A DNA stretch of 64,000 bases, taken from the NCBI RefSeq assembly GCF_008727875.1, contig NZ_VTWS01000006.1:124001-188000 (forward strand), given 5' to 3'. Below, one piece after another: positions 36,801 through 43,506 of this stretch (position 1 is the first letter of the stretch; each line of letters opens with the position of its first letter). Position numbers and translations under genes: made by a program. Below the pieces are notes generated by a model. The model was not told the DNA's origin. It searched no databases and saw only the letters and a program-made list of their open reading frames with translations. This stretch comes from Larkinella humicola (GTDB lineage Bacteria; Bacteroidota; Bacteroidia; Cytophagales; Spirosomataceae).

Positions 36801-37318
36801 CAGTCGAGACTGCCTGCCACAACAAAATTCCTCTTGTAAGCCGCTCCCGCTACTGTCACAGAAATCGGTCTGCTTGCGAGGGTGGTATATTGAGTTGGAT
36901 TCGTTCGTGAACCGGCTGCATTGTTAAATGTTGTCCGAAAGTTGAAATCAATATCCGTGAGTTCATTCGTTAGTGACCAGGTTTCATCCGCATTATTCAA
37001 AACGTGAGCCGCTGTCAGCAAACAATAGTGGTCCAGACGCGGATCCGTTATAATAAAAAATGCCGTACCTCTTAAAGGTGTGTATCGATTCAGAATGTCG
37101 GCGTGTCTTCGAATTGCAACCACACTCGAACTGGTCCAGTTATGCATGGTTAATGACGGACTTTGATCTTTGAGATAGGGAACATCATTGACTTCCAAAG
37201 GAGTGCTTTCGATTAAAGATTGCCCCTTCGACGAAGCTAGGCTAACCGAAATGCATAGAAAAGCCGACAACACCAGTCGTCCGATGCCGGTCAGAAGCCG
37301 GTTTTGTTTTGTATTCAT
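33878..37318 (-). CDS. Large secreted trypsin-like serine protease with RICIN-like domain and T9SS sorting tail
   Basis: The protein has 1,146 residues from the ATG at 37318, where a signal peptide starts (LVLSAFLCISVSLASSKGQ); the frame extends to 37384 but without a better start. A chymotrypsin-like triad is complete: His105 in LLTAAHVLNN, Asp175 in DWQDYAIIKV, Ser260 in YPGSSGSPLVL. A long middle part, mostly helical then beta, has no recognised domain. Near residues 960-1050 a ricin-B-like beta-trefoil is suggested by NLKYLTADGTGL and GLFIDING with NNQKWMI. The end is a T9SS type A domain (LQPNPATDQVQLNLPSGY, then LPTGMYLLRVQ). It is thus exported to the cell surface or medium. The coding sequence is clearly more AT-rich than all neighbours, suggesting transfer. 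Confidence 0.85.
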   Translation of the reverse strand: MNTKQNRLLTGIGRLVLSAFLCISVSLASSKGQSLIESTPLEVNDVPYLKDQSPSLTMHNWTSSSVVAIRRHADILNRYTPLRGTAFFIITDPRLDHYCLLTAAHVLNNADETWSLTNELTDIDFNFRTTFNNAAGSRTNPTQYTTLASRPISVTVAGAAYKRNFVVAGSLDWQDYAIIKVPKEGMIGVAFMQHAVQFLSDIPTTRLNADAYKSIYVVHHGNLRPQQISTRTAEQFQKGSWLYPHQFSAINFPGLYPGSSGSPLVLPVGTGGVLGAAIGIYTGYNNNATPGEHVFQKLTDINSALLTHCLGNLKKEEWEKGKVIVPLSEKARKALVNTCSAVNTAFSELRAGLNSCIGRINTGATVQPTAVIATVETCMRYGTSLSADLNANKSDDIIKADIEKFVFQSTVLTQQLERLTLEDRNPNFALQDTKQTLLDAIGSMGKFAYFNSKPQANDYNFAIKKIIEVLGPIAFQLISSEVSAFTNTMLYYAGGYDLANNRAKRDVSLEPTIMQAPDELDMLHTRVIQVANTMGDLLHYYGKADPKYVDFYRGLAYYYQDLPKRSDRYLLYEYYRDEYELVNLIQKAIQTDLATFLRNVPKPYAKDVQQCYDRLTKDNSQLSVALTALKGKDYPHSFLTIKKNTPFAYANLFYNADRLSDFPVPVGIPQLSYSDLISVDLNNIQDEPMYNQGAIGKVSVDGKETVEHPTGIDIYKTPKLSWYTTRFKVRGSFSLYQIEHVYHPYFEAYMKANQTYPSRSGRLFYDVNQLSPISFTNTFNLAKVPANQSLISGDQFNFNTYTETQLLPAPEYSANPGSTDRIVQFEVSSPSILLYLKSYQAVREVWYTGPYLRTILHNDTGPFPSTGNPSLSDNLMALQSWAKSNIGLNYKVNFNDKLYWDFSFPIALPVEEEQLYTIKSRQNLKYLTADGTGLNQLNPPLNINYYWKFVLNADGSYCIKSASSGLFIDINGASTADGTDLILYKPTYANNQKWMINASQNAPGWTIFSSLMPVTPSKRITSKNSILRAFSYAANNQLDQDWLIEPVKPNGARVTSQFAQVKRVEEGILPTLQPNPATDQVQLNLPSGYEQSEISISTINGANLTLPIQIQQNKWLIDVRQLPTGMYLLRVQSKNKPQRVLKFMKK

Positions 37319-37547
37319 ACTTGTATCAATTATTGATTTATCAGACATTCTGCGATTAGGACGTAACCCGCAGGTGAAAGTCACTACTGTCTGAAAAAAA
37401 CAGTGGCATTTTGTCGGTTATGTCTTGACGCCTGGTTGTTCAGGGTCTTGATCCGCGATAAAAGACCGATCAAACAAAATAATTGCAGGAAAACCGGTAT
37501 CTGCGCTCCCAACCCGTCTTTGGTCTCAAACAGCAAATACGCCACGA

Positions 37548-37934
37548 ATGCCACAGCAATACGCCCCAAACATTGAAAAACTAATATGGAATGAGACCTT
37601 TCGGAAGTGGGTGTTGCAACCCACGCCGGAGAGCGATGCGTTCTGGTACATCTGGCAGGTCTCCAACCCCGACCGGGTTGCGGATCTGAAGCTGGCCCGC
37701 ACGGTGGTTGCGGCTTTGCAAATTCAGGACGCGTCATTGCCCGAAACCGAACTTCAGCAACTGATTTCGGAAACGATGACGCTCGCAAAAAAGACACCGT
37801 CATCCTCGCTGTCGAACCCGGTTTTCCGCTGGTTTCGGTGGCAGCCACTGGGCTTGGGCTGGTCCGCTCTCGCACGGTTTTTCGTCGGTAAACGGCACTG
37901 GAGAAAAAACGGCAGGTTTAGTCCTCCGGATTAA
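37548..37934 (+). CDS. Truncated FecR-like anti-sigma factor (N-terminal domain only)
   Basis: A 128-residue frame begins with the hallmark of Bacteroidota FecR anti-sigma N-terminal domains: LIWNETFRKWVLQPTPESD followed by FWYIWQVSNPDR and a helix ALQIQDASLPETELQQLI. After FRWFRWQPLGLG, where the membrane segment should start, the frame ends 30 residues later; the periplasmic FecR domain and the STN-interacting part (about 200 residues) are absent, and no other frame downstream carries them. It overlaps the convergent gene by 17 bp. It is best read as a remnant, or possibly a free cytosolic sigma-binding domain, of the anti-sigma partner of the sigma factor at 33150, split off by the protease gene. 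Confidence 0.6.
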   Translation: MPQQYAPNIEKLIWNETFRKWVLQPTPESDAFWYIWQVSNPDRVADLKLARTVVAALQIQDASLPETELQQLISETMTLAKKTPSSSLSNPVFRWFRWQPLGLGWSALARFFVGKRHWRKNGRFSPPD

Positions 37935-38346
37935 GCGCCAGCTTTCCATCCGTGCCGAGGTAAATCCGGTAGCGCGATCCCCGGCGGACGGTGTATTTAT
38001 TGCTCCGAACGGGGTCGGTTTTCAGCCGGACGAAAAGCTGGGTGCTGTTGGTGGGATAAATGCTCACGTTGTTGGCCTTGATCGTAAAAGCCGTCCACTG
38101 TTTCATGTCCCGGCTGATTTCGAGCATTGCCGGTTTGCCGTAATCATTCACCAGAATAATGCTTTTCTGGCTGTAGCTGATCGTCACTTTGCGGCTCGAA
38201 TCGGGCACGGGGGCGTCGATAAAAAACACCTTGATGTAGCTCACTTCCAGCGTATCGCCCCTGGCCCGGCTGGAATCCGCCCAAACGCGGCTTCCCACCA
38301 CCGGAAGGCTGCACCCCAAAAAGCCGATGAGCAACAGCAGTTTCAT
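37918..38346 (-). CDS. Small exported protein of the CHAT-STAND-caspase cluster, unknown function
   Basis: The protein has 142 residues with an N-terminal signal (MKLLLLIGFLGCSLPVVGS; a lipoprotein-type cleavage before Cys12 is conceivable). The mature part is beta-rich (VTISYSQKSIILVNDYG, FTIKANNVSIYPTNSTQ, VRRGSRYRIYLGTDGK) and may be an immunoglobulin-like or similar sandwich; no family was recognised. It is translationally coupled to the caspase-like gene through an ATGA overlap (38343-38346), so both are made together and both go to the periplasm. A role as a substrate, inhibitor or chaperone of the caspase-like protease is a reasonable inference from the coupling, but nothing in its sequence proves it. 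Confidence 0.75.
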   Translation of the reverse strand: MKLLLLIGFLGCSLPVVGSRVWADSSRARGDTLEVSYIKVFFIDAPVPDSSRKVTISYSQKSIILVNDYGKPAMLEISRDMKQWTAFTIKANNVSIYPTNSTQLFVRLKTDPVRSNKYTVRRGSRYRIYLGTDGKLALNPED

Positions 38347-39644
38347 TCCGATTTGACGGCTAACCGCAGTTTGCGTTTGAACATAAAATCCCCCGCTCCC
38401 GGCGTCGAGCCTTTGATGTGTCCATAGGTCGGTTTTTGCCGGATCTGCGTTCGGTTGTGAACCTCATTTTTCAGGCTGTCGAACAATTCCTCCGATGGCA
38501 GATACTCCTCCCCGTTCATAGCCAGCCGTTTGATGAAATAATCCAGAAAGACGCTGTTGTCAGGCACTTCTTCCAACGAGCTGCAACTCATGGCTTTGCG
38601 GCTTTTCTGGGTGTACTTTTCTTCCCAGGTCTGCAGTTTCTGGTTGGTCATCACCTGATACGACACCACCGTGGCTCCGAAACACGCATCGACCACCAGC
38701 AACAGATGTTGGGTACGCATTTCGTTCAGAATAGACACCAGCGCGGCATTTGACAAATAGCTGTCCAGATCTTCCTGCTGTGTATCCTGCAAGGCCCAGA
38801 AACCGGTATTCTCGTCGGTGCTGACGCTGTGTCCCGCAAAGAAAATCAGCAGGTTATCATCGCTCAGCAGCCGGTAGGAAAGCGCTGTCAGCGTGTCTTT
38901 CACCATTTTTTTGGTGGCATTGGGCAGGTTGATGATCGACGTGAACTCGTATTTCTGCCGCAATACGCTGTCCAGCCGGGCGATGTCGCTGCGGGGTCGA
39001 TTGAGTTTGATCCGGGCATCGCTGTAATCGTTGACACCAATCAAAACCGCGTGGTAGCGGGCAGTCGCCATGGTCGGCCGTTTCACTTTGGCGGGCAGCG
39101 GATATTCGTTGTTCCGTTCGGATTTTCGAATGATCGAAAGTTCCAGGTCATACTCCGCCAGGGCCATGTTCGGGTTTGAAATGTAAACGAAAATGAATTT
39201 CAGACCCGCGTTATCCAGCGACAGTTTGTTGCCGGTATTGTCGGTAAACGCAACGGTTGGGGTGATCGGCACTTTTAGTGTTAACTCCTTGAGGGTGTCG
39301 ACGTTGGCCGACAAAACGGAGTAGGCCGTGGTCTTCGATCCGCTGGTGGCCCGCTCGTCGATGGTGCAGTTTCCGTAGCAGTTTCGGATGGAAATGATCA
39401 GGTTGCGGTTCGATTTGATGGGGGTCACCTTCACCTGCAGCGTGTCGCCGATGCGTAGTTTGACGTTATCGACATCGATGGGATAAAACCGGTTGAAATG
39501 CCGCCCGGAGCCTGTCACACTAAACGCCATCGCCGGAATCGAATCGCTCCTGAACTGAACGAGCGGCTCCACCACCGACTGCCCGCGCGCTGGCAAACAT
39601 GCCACCCAAAGGCATAACAAAACCAGGCCAACGAAGGGTTTCAT
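38343..39644 (-). CDS. Exported caspase-like (C14 family) protease
   Basis: The protein has 433 residues with a signal peptide (PFVGLVLLCLWVACLPARG). Residues 25-185 form a beta-rich domain of unknown type. From about residue 195 a caspase/metacaspase p20 fold follows: YHAVLIGVNDYSD, then the catalytic His272 in LLIFFAGHSVS and Cys321 in HLLLVVDACFGATV, both in hydrophobic strands as in bacterial C14 peptidases. VFLDYFIKRLAMNG is the p10-like helix region. The active Cys-His dyad is intact. It acts in the periplasm if the signal is cleaved. It is coupled to the downstream small protein (4-bp overlap) and follows the STAND gene by 160 bp on the same strand. Confidence 0.88.
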   Translation of the reverse strand: MKPFVGLVLLCLWVACLPARGQSVVEPLVQFRSDSIPAMAFSVTGSGRHFNRFYPIDVDNVKLRIGDTLQVKVTPIKSNRNLIISIRNCYGNCTIDERATSGSKTTAYSVLSANVDTLKELTLKVPITPTVAFTDNTGNKLSLDNAGLKFIFVYISNPNMALAEYDLELSIIRKSERNNEYPLPAKVKRPTMATARYHAVLIGVNDYSDARIKLNRPRSDIARLDSVLRQKYEFTSIINLPNATKKMVKDTLTALSYRLLSDDNLLIFFAGHSVSTDENTGFWALQDTQQEDLDSYLSNAALVSILNEMRTQHLLLVVDACFGATVVSYQVMTNQKLQTWEEKYTQKSRKAMSCSSLEEVPDNSVFLDYFIKRLAMNGEEYLPSEELFDSLKNEVHNRTQIRQKPTYGHIKGSTPGAGDFMFKRKLRLAVKSE

Positions 39645-39712
39645 AGGAATAGACAGATTTTCTGCGAATTAAGGTACGGAATCGGGGATTCGGATACAAT
39701 GACTTTTGTGTA

Positions 39713-39733
39713 ATTGGGCAATTTAGGCCCAAT
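39713..39733. repeat. Hairpin in STAND-caspase intergenic gap
   Basis: ATTGGGC at 39713-39719 pairs perfectly with GCCCAAT at 39727-39733 across 7 bases. It lies in the 160-bp gap between the STAND and caspase-like genes, the only sizeable gap of this cluster. No T tract follows on the minus strand. It could attenuate or process the polycistronic mRNA, or be an operator for a separate caspase promoter. Confidence 0.4.
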
Positions 39734-39804
39734 CAGAGTGAAAAGACCGGCGAAAAAAGAGGTTTACCCGTTTTGCCCCTGATTTTTAAAATCCAGCCTC
39801 TTTC

Positions 39805-42800
39805 TTACTCCCGGAACGATTGCCAGATGGCCTCCCAAAACGAGGTTTGCAGCCGGTATTGTTTTTTCACATCGGCCAAAATCGTCTGTCGTTCAGCTTC
39901 CGGAATATGCTCATCAAGCCACGCGGTGATAAAACCCGGGCCGGGCCAAACCGCTACCCGGCGACCCTGAATGGCCGCATAGAGGGCTCCACTTTTTGAA
40001 AAACTGAACTGGTCCACAGTGCCCCGCCAGTCGAGAAGCCGCTGCCCGTCGGTGTCCCACCAAAACGATTTACCGTCGCCCTGAAACGTAGCGATGAGGG
40101 CTCCGTCCGGTGAAAATCCGGCGTTTTCCACTTCCTTGCCGTGCGTTAGCAAACGGAACGTCTTTGTTTTTACATTCCACAAAAAAGCCTGATTTTCACC
40201 CGCCTGTGTCATCAGCGCCCGTTGACCGGAGGGCGACAGGGCAAAAGACCGGATTTCATATCCGGCGGTAAACCGTCCGGATTGCAGGGATTGCGACAGA
40301 ATGGACTGCCCCTGCTGATTCCAGCCCGACAAGGTGTCATTGCTGCCTTCGGTCAGGGCATAAACCGTCGTTCCATCCGGTGAAATCGTGGCCTGCAGGT
40401 GGTTTCCCGGCAACGCCAGGAGCCGCCGGTCTTTGCGGCTCCAGACGTGCATCCTGCCGCTCGTCGACTGCCGTGAGCGCAGCGACCGGATCACCGCTTC
40501 CTGCCCATTTTCCGACAAATAAATGAGATGCTCATTTACATTCATTGGCAGGCTGTCGATTCGCTCGCCTTCGAAATTCCAGAGATAGCCCTTCCCGGTT
40601 TTCGTGCGCGTCAGAAACGTACTCCGGTCGGCCGAGGCCGTGACGAACTCACCAGCCAGCGGCCTCATCCGCCGTTGGGACCGGTTCCAGACCACGGCAT
40701 TCGTGTCCGGGATGTCGAGCAACAGGTGCCGGGCGTCGACGGACGCCAAAACACTAACGGTTCCGAACGGAGCCAGTACCGAATCGATCGGCAACCCTTC
40801 CCGGTTCCAGAAAACTACCTGATCTTCAATGGTCAATGTCACCAGCGTCTGATCGTCGGCCGAAACCGAAACGTCCAGAACGATCTCTTCGTGGGGCAAT
40901 TCCAGCAACCGGTCATCCTGCCAATTCCAGAGAAACGCTTTACCGTCTTCCGTTCGGGTTAGAATCGATTTTCCATCGGGCGCAAAAGCCACCGTTGACA
41001 CGGCTGCCGAATGCGATAAAACGCCTTTGGATTGTTTTTCCTGATCCCACAGCTCAACTTCCGTACCGGCAACTGTCAGCATCATCCGGCCATCCGGGGA
41101 GATTTCTATCGACTGCAGAAGCCGATCTACTTTCAGCGTATCGACCAGTTTCCCTTCCGAATTCCACCAGTAAATGGCCTGCCCGACACCGGCGGCCAGG
41201 GTATGACCGTCGCGCGAAAGCTTGAGATTAGGAAATTGAAAATCCCCGCCAGGCTGCTGCAGAGGGCGTATTTGCCGGGTTTTCCGATCCCAGCGAAACA
41301 CGCGGCCATCGCTGGTTCCAACGAGCAGAATGCGCCCGCTCTCAATCGTCTCCGCCCAAAAAACCACATCGGGAAAGCGAACCGAATCCAGCAACCGCTT
41401 TCCCAGCGGGTCCCACAGCAGAATCTGGTTGCTCAGTTGCATGTTCCCCGGTGCCATTTTCGGTTTCGGAAAACCCAGGATCATCGATCCATCCGGCGAA
41501 TAGGCCGCCAGTTCCATCGGTGGCAGGGCCGTCAGCACCTCCGCCTTGCTGCCATTCTCCGTCCAGAGCGTCACCGTCCCTTCGTTGTTGACCGTTAAAA
41601 TCGTCTGGCCATCCTTCGAAAATTCAGCAAAAAATACCTTAGAGTCCGCACCGACCGGTTTGAGCGTTTGATCCTCGAAGTTGCCCAGAAAAACGTTCCC
41701 CGGCTCCGTCAAGGCCAACACGCGCCGGTTATCGGGAGCCAGTTCGACCGACAGGTAAATACCGGGAATTTCCAGCTTATCGACCTTCAGGTTTTTCCCG
41801 CTCCGGTCCCAGCGGTGAACGAGGTTGCTCTCAGTGGTGGTCAGCACATACCTGCCATCCTCCGAAAAATCAGCATCCCGAATCGGCATCCCTCCCAGTT
41901 CCAGCTTCGACGCATACAAGCGGTGGTTGTAAAAATGGTTGTAGAGAGCTTTCCGGTTCAATTCGTTCGGGTCCTGCTCATACGCACCAGCCACTGTTAC
42001 CAAAGCCTGCACGGGATCCATGCCTTCGGCCTGCAACACGACGCGGGTGCGGTTGGTTTTGCCCCATTGATTGACTGCAAACCAGACCGACGCCAGCGCC
42101 ACCGCCAGAAACACCGACACAACAGCTACAGTGCGTTTCAGCCTTGCATTTTTCCGCTGCTGCTCCTCCAGTTCCCGGCGCTGTTCTCGCTTCTGAAAGG
42201 CGCGGCTGGCTTCGATATAGGCCCATTTGGCGTAGCTTTCGGGCTTCTCCAGGCTGCGATCCAGTTCGTCATGCACGGCTTTTTCATAGAGTCGGATTTC
42301 GGACAGTCGGCGCGAAGAGAGCAGCAAATCCTCGGCCTGGTTTTTCTCCATGTATTCGCGATACGCGTCTTTCAGCCGCCGGATGATGTCGTTGATTTGC
42401 CGCTGTTCGGCCGAACGCCCCTTGTCGATCACCTTGGCCAGACTGTCGTGGGCCAGTTCGTAAGTTCCTTCGTCCGGGCGAACCAGCCGCGTGCGTTCCA
42501 GTTCGGACAATATTCGCAGGAGCAGCGGAACGGGCAGGCGCGTGGCTTCTTCGAGCGATGCCAGACGGTGTTCCCGGCGGGTGCCTTCGTACGTCACAAA
42601 GGTTTCAAGCACCAGACTCACGGCGGGTTGTTCGTCCGGGGCCAGCAAATCGGTGACGGATTTCTTCTGTTCGGCCAGAAAAAGCTCCAGCACATCGTCG
42701 ATCCGGCCCACCTCCTCCACCAGAGCCGGGGTGATCCAGACTGGTGGCTCAGGTTCTTTTTCGTTTTCCAGCCGCCAGAGCCGATCCAGATATACTTGAA

Positions 42801-43503
42801 GGTAAGGGAGTTGAAACGAATTGGCCGAACTGCGGTTGTTTTCCAGAATGAGCCTGACCGTCCGGGGTTCTTCCACCAGCCGAACCGTATCGATCTGGCT
42901 GAACGTGCCGACAATCACTTCTTCCAGATTCCGTTCGCTCATCGGTTCTACCCGCATCCGAAAATCGAACAAACCGGGCAGTTGTTCCTCGTAGGTATAC
43001 AGAAACGCCAGGAAATCTTCGCGCGTGACCAGAATCACTTTGCAGGCAATCGATGAATGTTCGATCGCTTTCAAAAAACCGGCAAACCACTGCTGTTCTT
43101 CCGCCGTGCCGCTGATAAAGAGCTCTTCGAGCTGGTCAAAAACCAGATAGATCGGACGCAGCACGTAGCGAATACATTCCGCAACCAGGGCCACCGGATC
43201 GGTCAGGGCGGTTTCTTCCAGCATACCGCTCAGGATCGTCACCAGCGTCTGCCGCAAATCGCCCCGACGCCGGATAGACACCAGAAAATAATCAGACGCC
43301 GGAATCGCTTTCGCCAGTCCACACTGTACCAGACTGGTTTTCCCGGTGCCCGACGGCCCGTAGACGAGCACCAGCCGGGACCGAAAGAGGAGTTCGACGA
43401 GCCGTTTCTGCTCGGCATTCCGACCAAAAAACCGGGATTGGTCGGCGGCTGTGTAGGCGTCAAGAAATTTAAATGGACTGCTTACGGACGGGTGGGCGGG
43501 CAT
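39805..43503 (-). CDS. STAND-type NTPase with membrane segment and WD40-like beta-propellers
   Basis: The protein has 1,232 residues. After FFGRNAEQKRLVELL comes the P-loop (Walker A YGPSGTGKTSL, Lys55) and Walker B (IYLVFDQLEELF, Asp123), with the nSTAND-type helical and winged-helix regions (YELAHDSLAKVID near residue 355). A charged coiled stretch (REQRRELEEQQRKNARLKR) leads to one membrane helix, residues 457-478 (VAVVSVFLAVALASVWFAV). Residues from about 530 to 1200 are about a dozen WD40-like repeats, each with DGxx(L/I)..T..G and a trailing W-D/N-x-x-G(K/E). The positive side before the helix predicts a cytosolic NTPase and a periplasmic propeller. It starts 3 bases after the CHAT gene. 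STAND proteins oligomerise on ligand sensing to activate partner effectors. Confidence 0.92.
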   Translation of the reverse strand: MPAHPSVSSPFKFLDAYTAADQSRFFGRNAEQKRLVELLFRSRLVLVYGPSGTGKTSLVQCGLAKAIPASDYFLVSIRRRGDLRQTLVTILSGMLEETALTDPVALVAECIRYVLRPIYLVFDQLEELFISGTAEEQQWFAGFLKAIEHSSIACKVILVTREDFLAFLYTYEEQLPGLFDFRMRVEPMSERNLEEVIVGTFSQIDTVRLVEEPRTVRLILENNRSSANSFQLPYLQVYLDRLWRLENEKEPEPPVWITPALVEEVGRIDDVLELFLAEQKKSVTDLLAPDEQPAVSLVLETFVTYEGTRREHRLASLEEATRLPVPLLLRILSELERTRLVRPDEGTYELAHDSLAKVIDKGRSAEQRQINDIIRRLKDAYREYMEKNQAEDLLLSSRRLSEIRLYEKAVHDELDRSLEKPESYAKWAYIEASRAFQKREQRRELEEQQRKNARLKRTVAVVSVFLAVALASVWFAVNQWGKTNRTRVVLQAEGMDPVQALVTVAGAYEQDPNELNRKALYNHFYNHRLYASKLELGGMPIRDADFSEDGRYVLTTTESNLVHRWDRSGKNLKVDKLEIPGIYLSVELAPDNRRVLALTEPGNVFLGNFEDQTLKPVGADSKVFFAEFSKDGQTILTVNNEGTVTLWTENGSKAEVLTALPPMELAAYSPDGSMILGFPKPKMAPGNMQLSNQILLWDPLGKRLLDSVRFPDVVFWAETIESGRILLVGTSDGRVFRWDRKTRQIRPLQQPGGDFQFPNLKLSRDGHTLAAGVGQAIYWWNSEGKLVDTLKVDRLLQSIEISPDGRMMLTVAGTEVELWDQEKQSKGVLSHSAAVSTVAFAPDGKSILTRTEDGKAFLWNWQDDRLLELPHEEIVLDVSVSADDQTLVTLTIEDQVVFWNREGLPIDSVLAPFGTVSVLASVDARHLLLDIPDTNAVVWNRSQRRMRPLAGEFVTASADRSTFLTRTKTGKGYLWNFEGERIDSLPMNVNEHLIYLSENGQEAVIRSLRSRQSTSGRMHVWSRKDRRLLALPGNHLQATISPDGTTVYALTEGSNDTLSGWNQQGQSILSQSLQSGRFTAGYEIRSFALSPSGQRALMTQAGENQAFLWNVKTKTFRLLTHGKEVENAGFSPDGALIATFQGDGKSFWWDTDGQRLLDWRGTVDQFSFSKSGALYAAIQGRRVAVWPGPGFITAWLDEHIPEAERQTILADVKKQYRLQTSFWEAIWQSFRE

Positions 43504-43506
43504 GGT

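Noticed and set aside
37840-38346. Frameshifted continuation of FecR after 37934
   Set aside because: The other two frames carry no FecR sensor motif; the sequence after the stop belongs to the exported small protein gene.
41668-43056. Plus-strand 462-codon frame opposite the STAND NTPase
   Set aside because: Shadow of the P-loop gene with clear motifs; no domain of its own.
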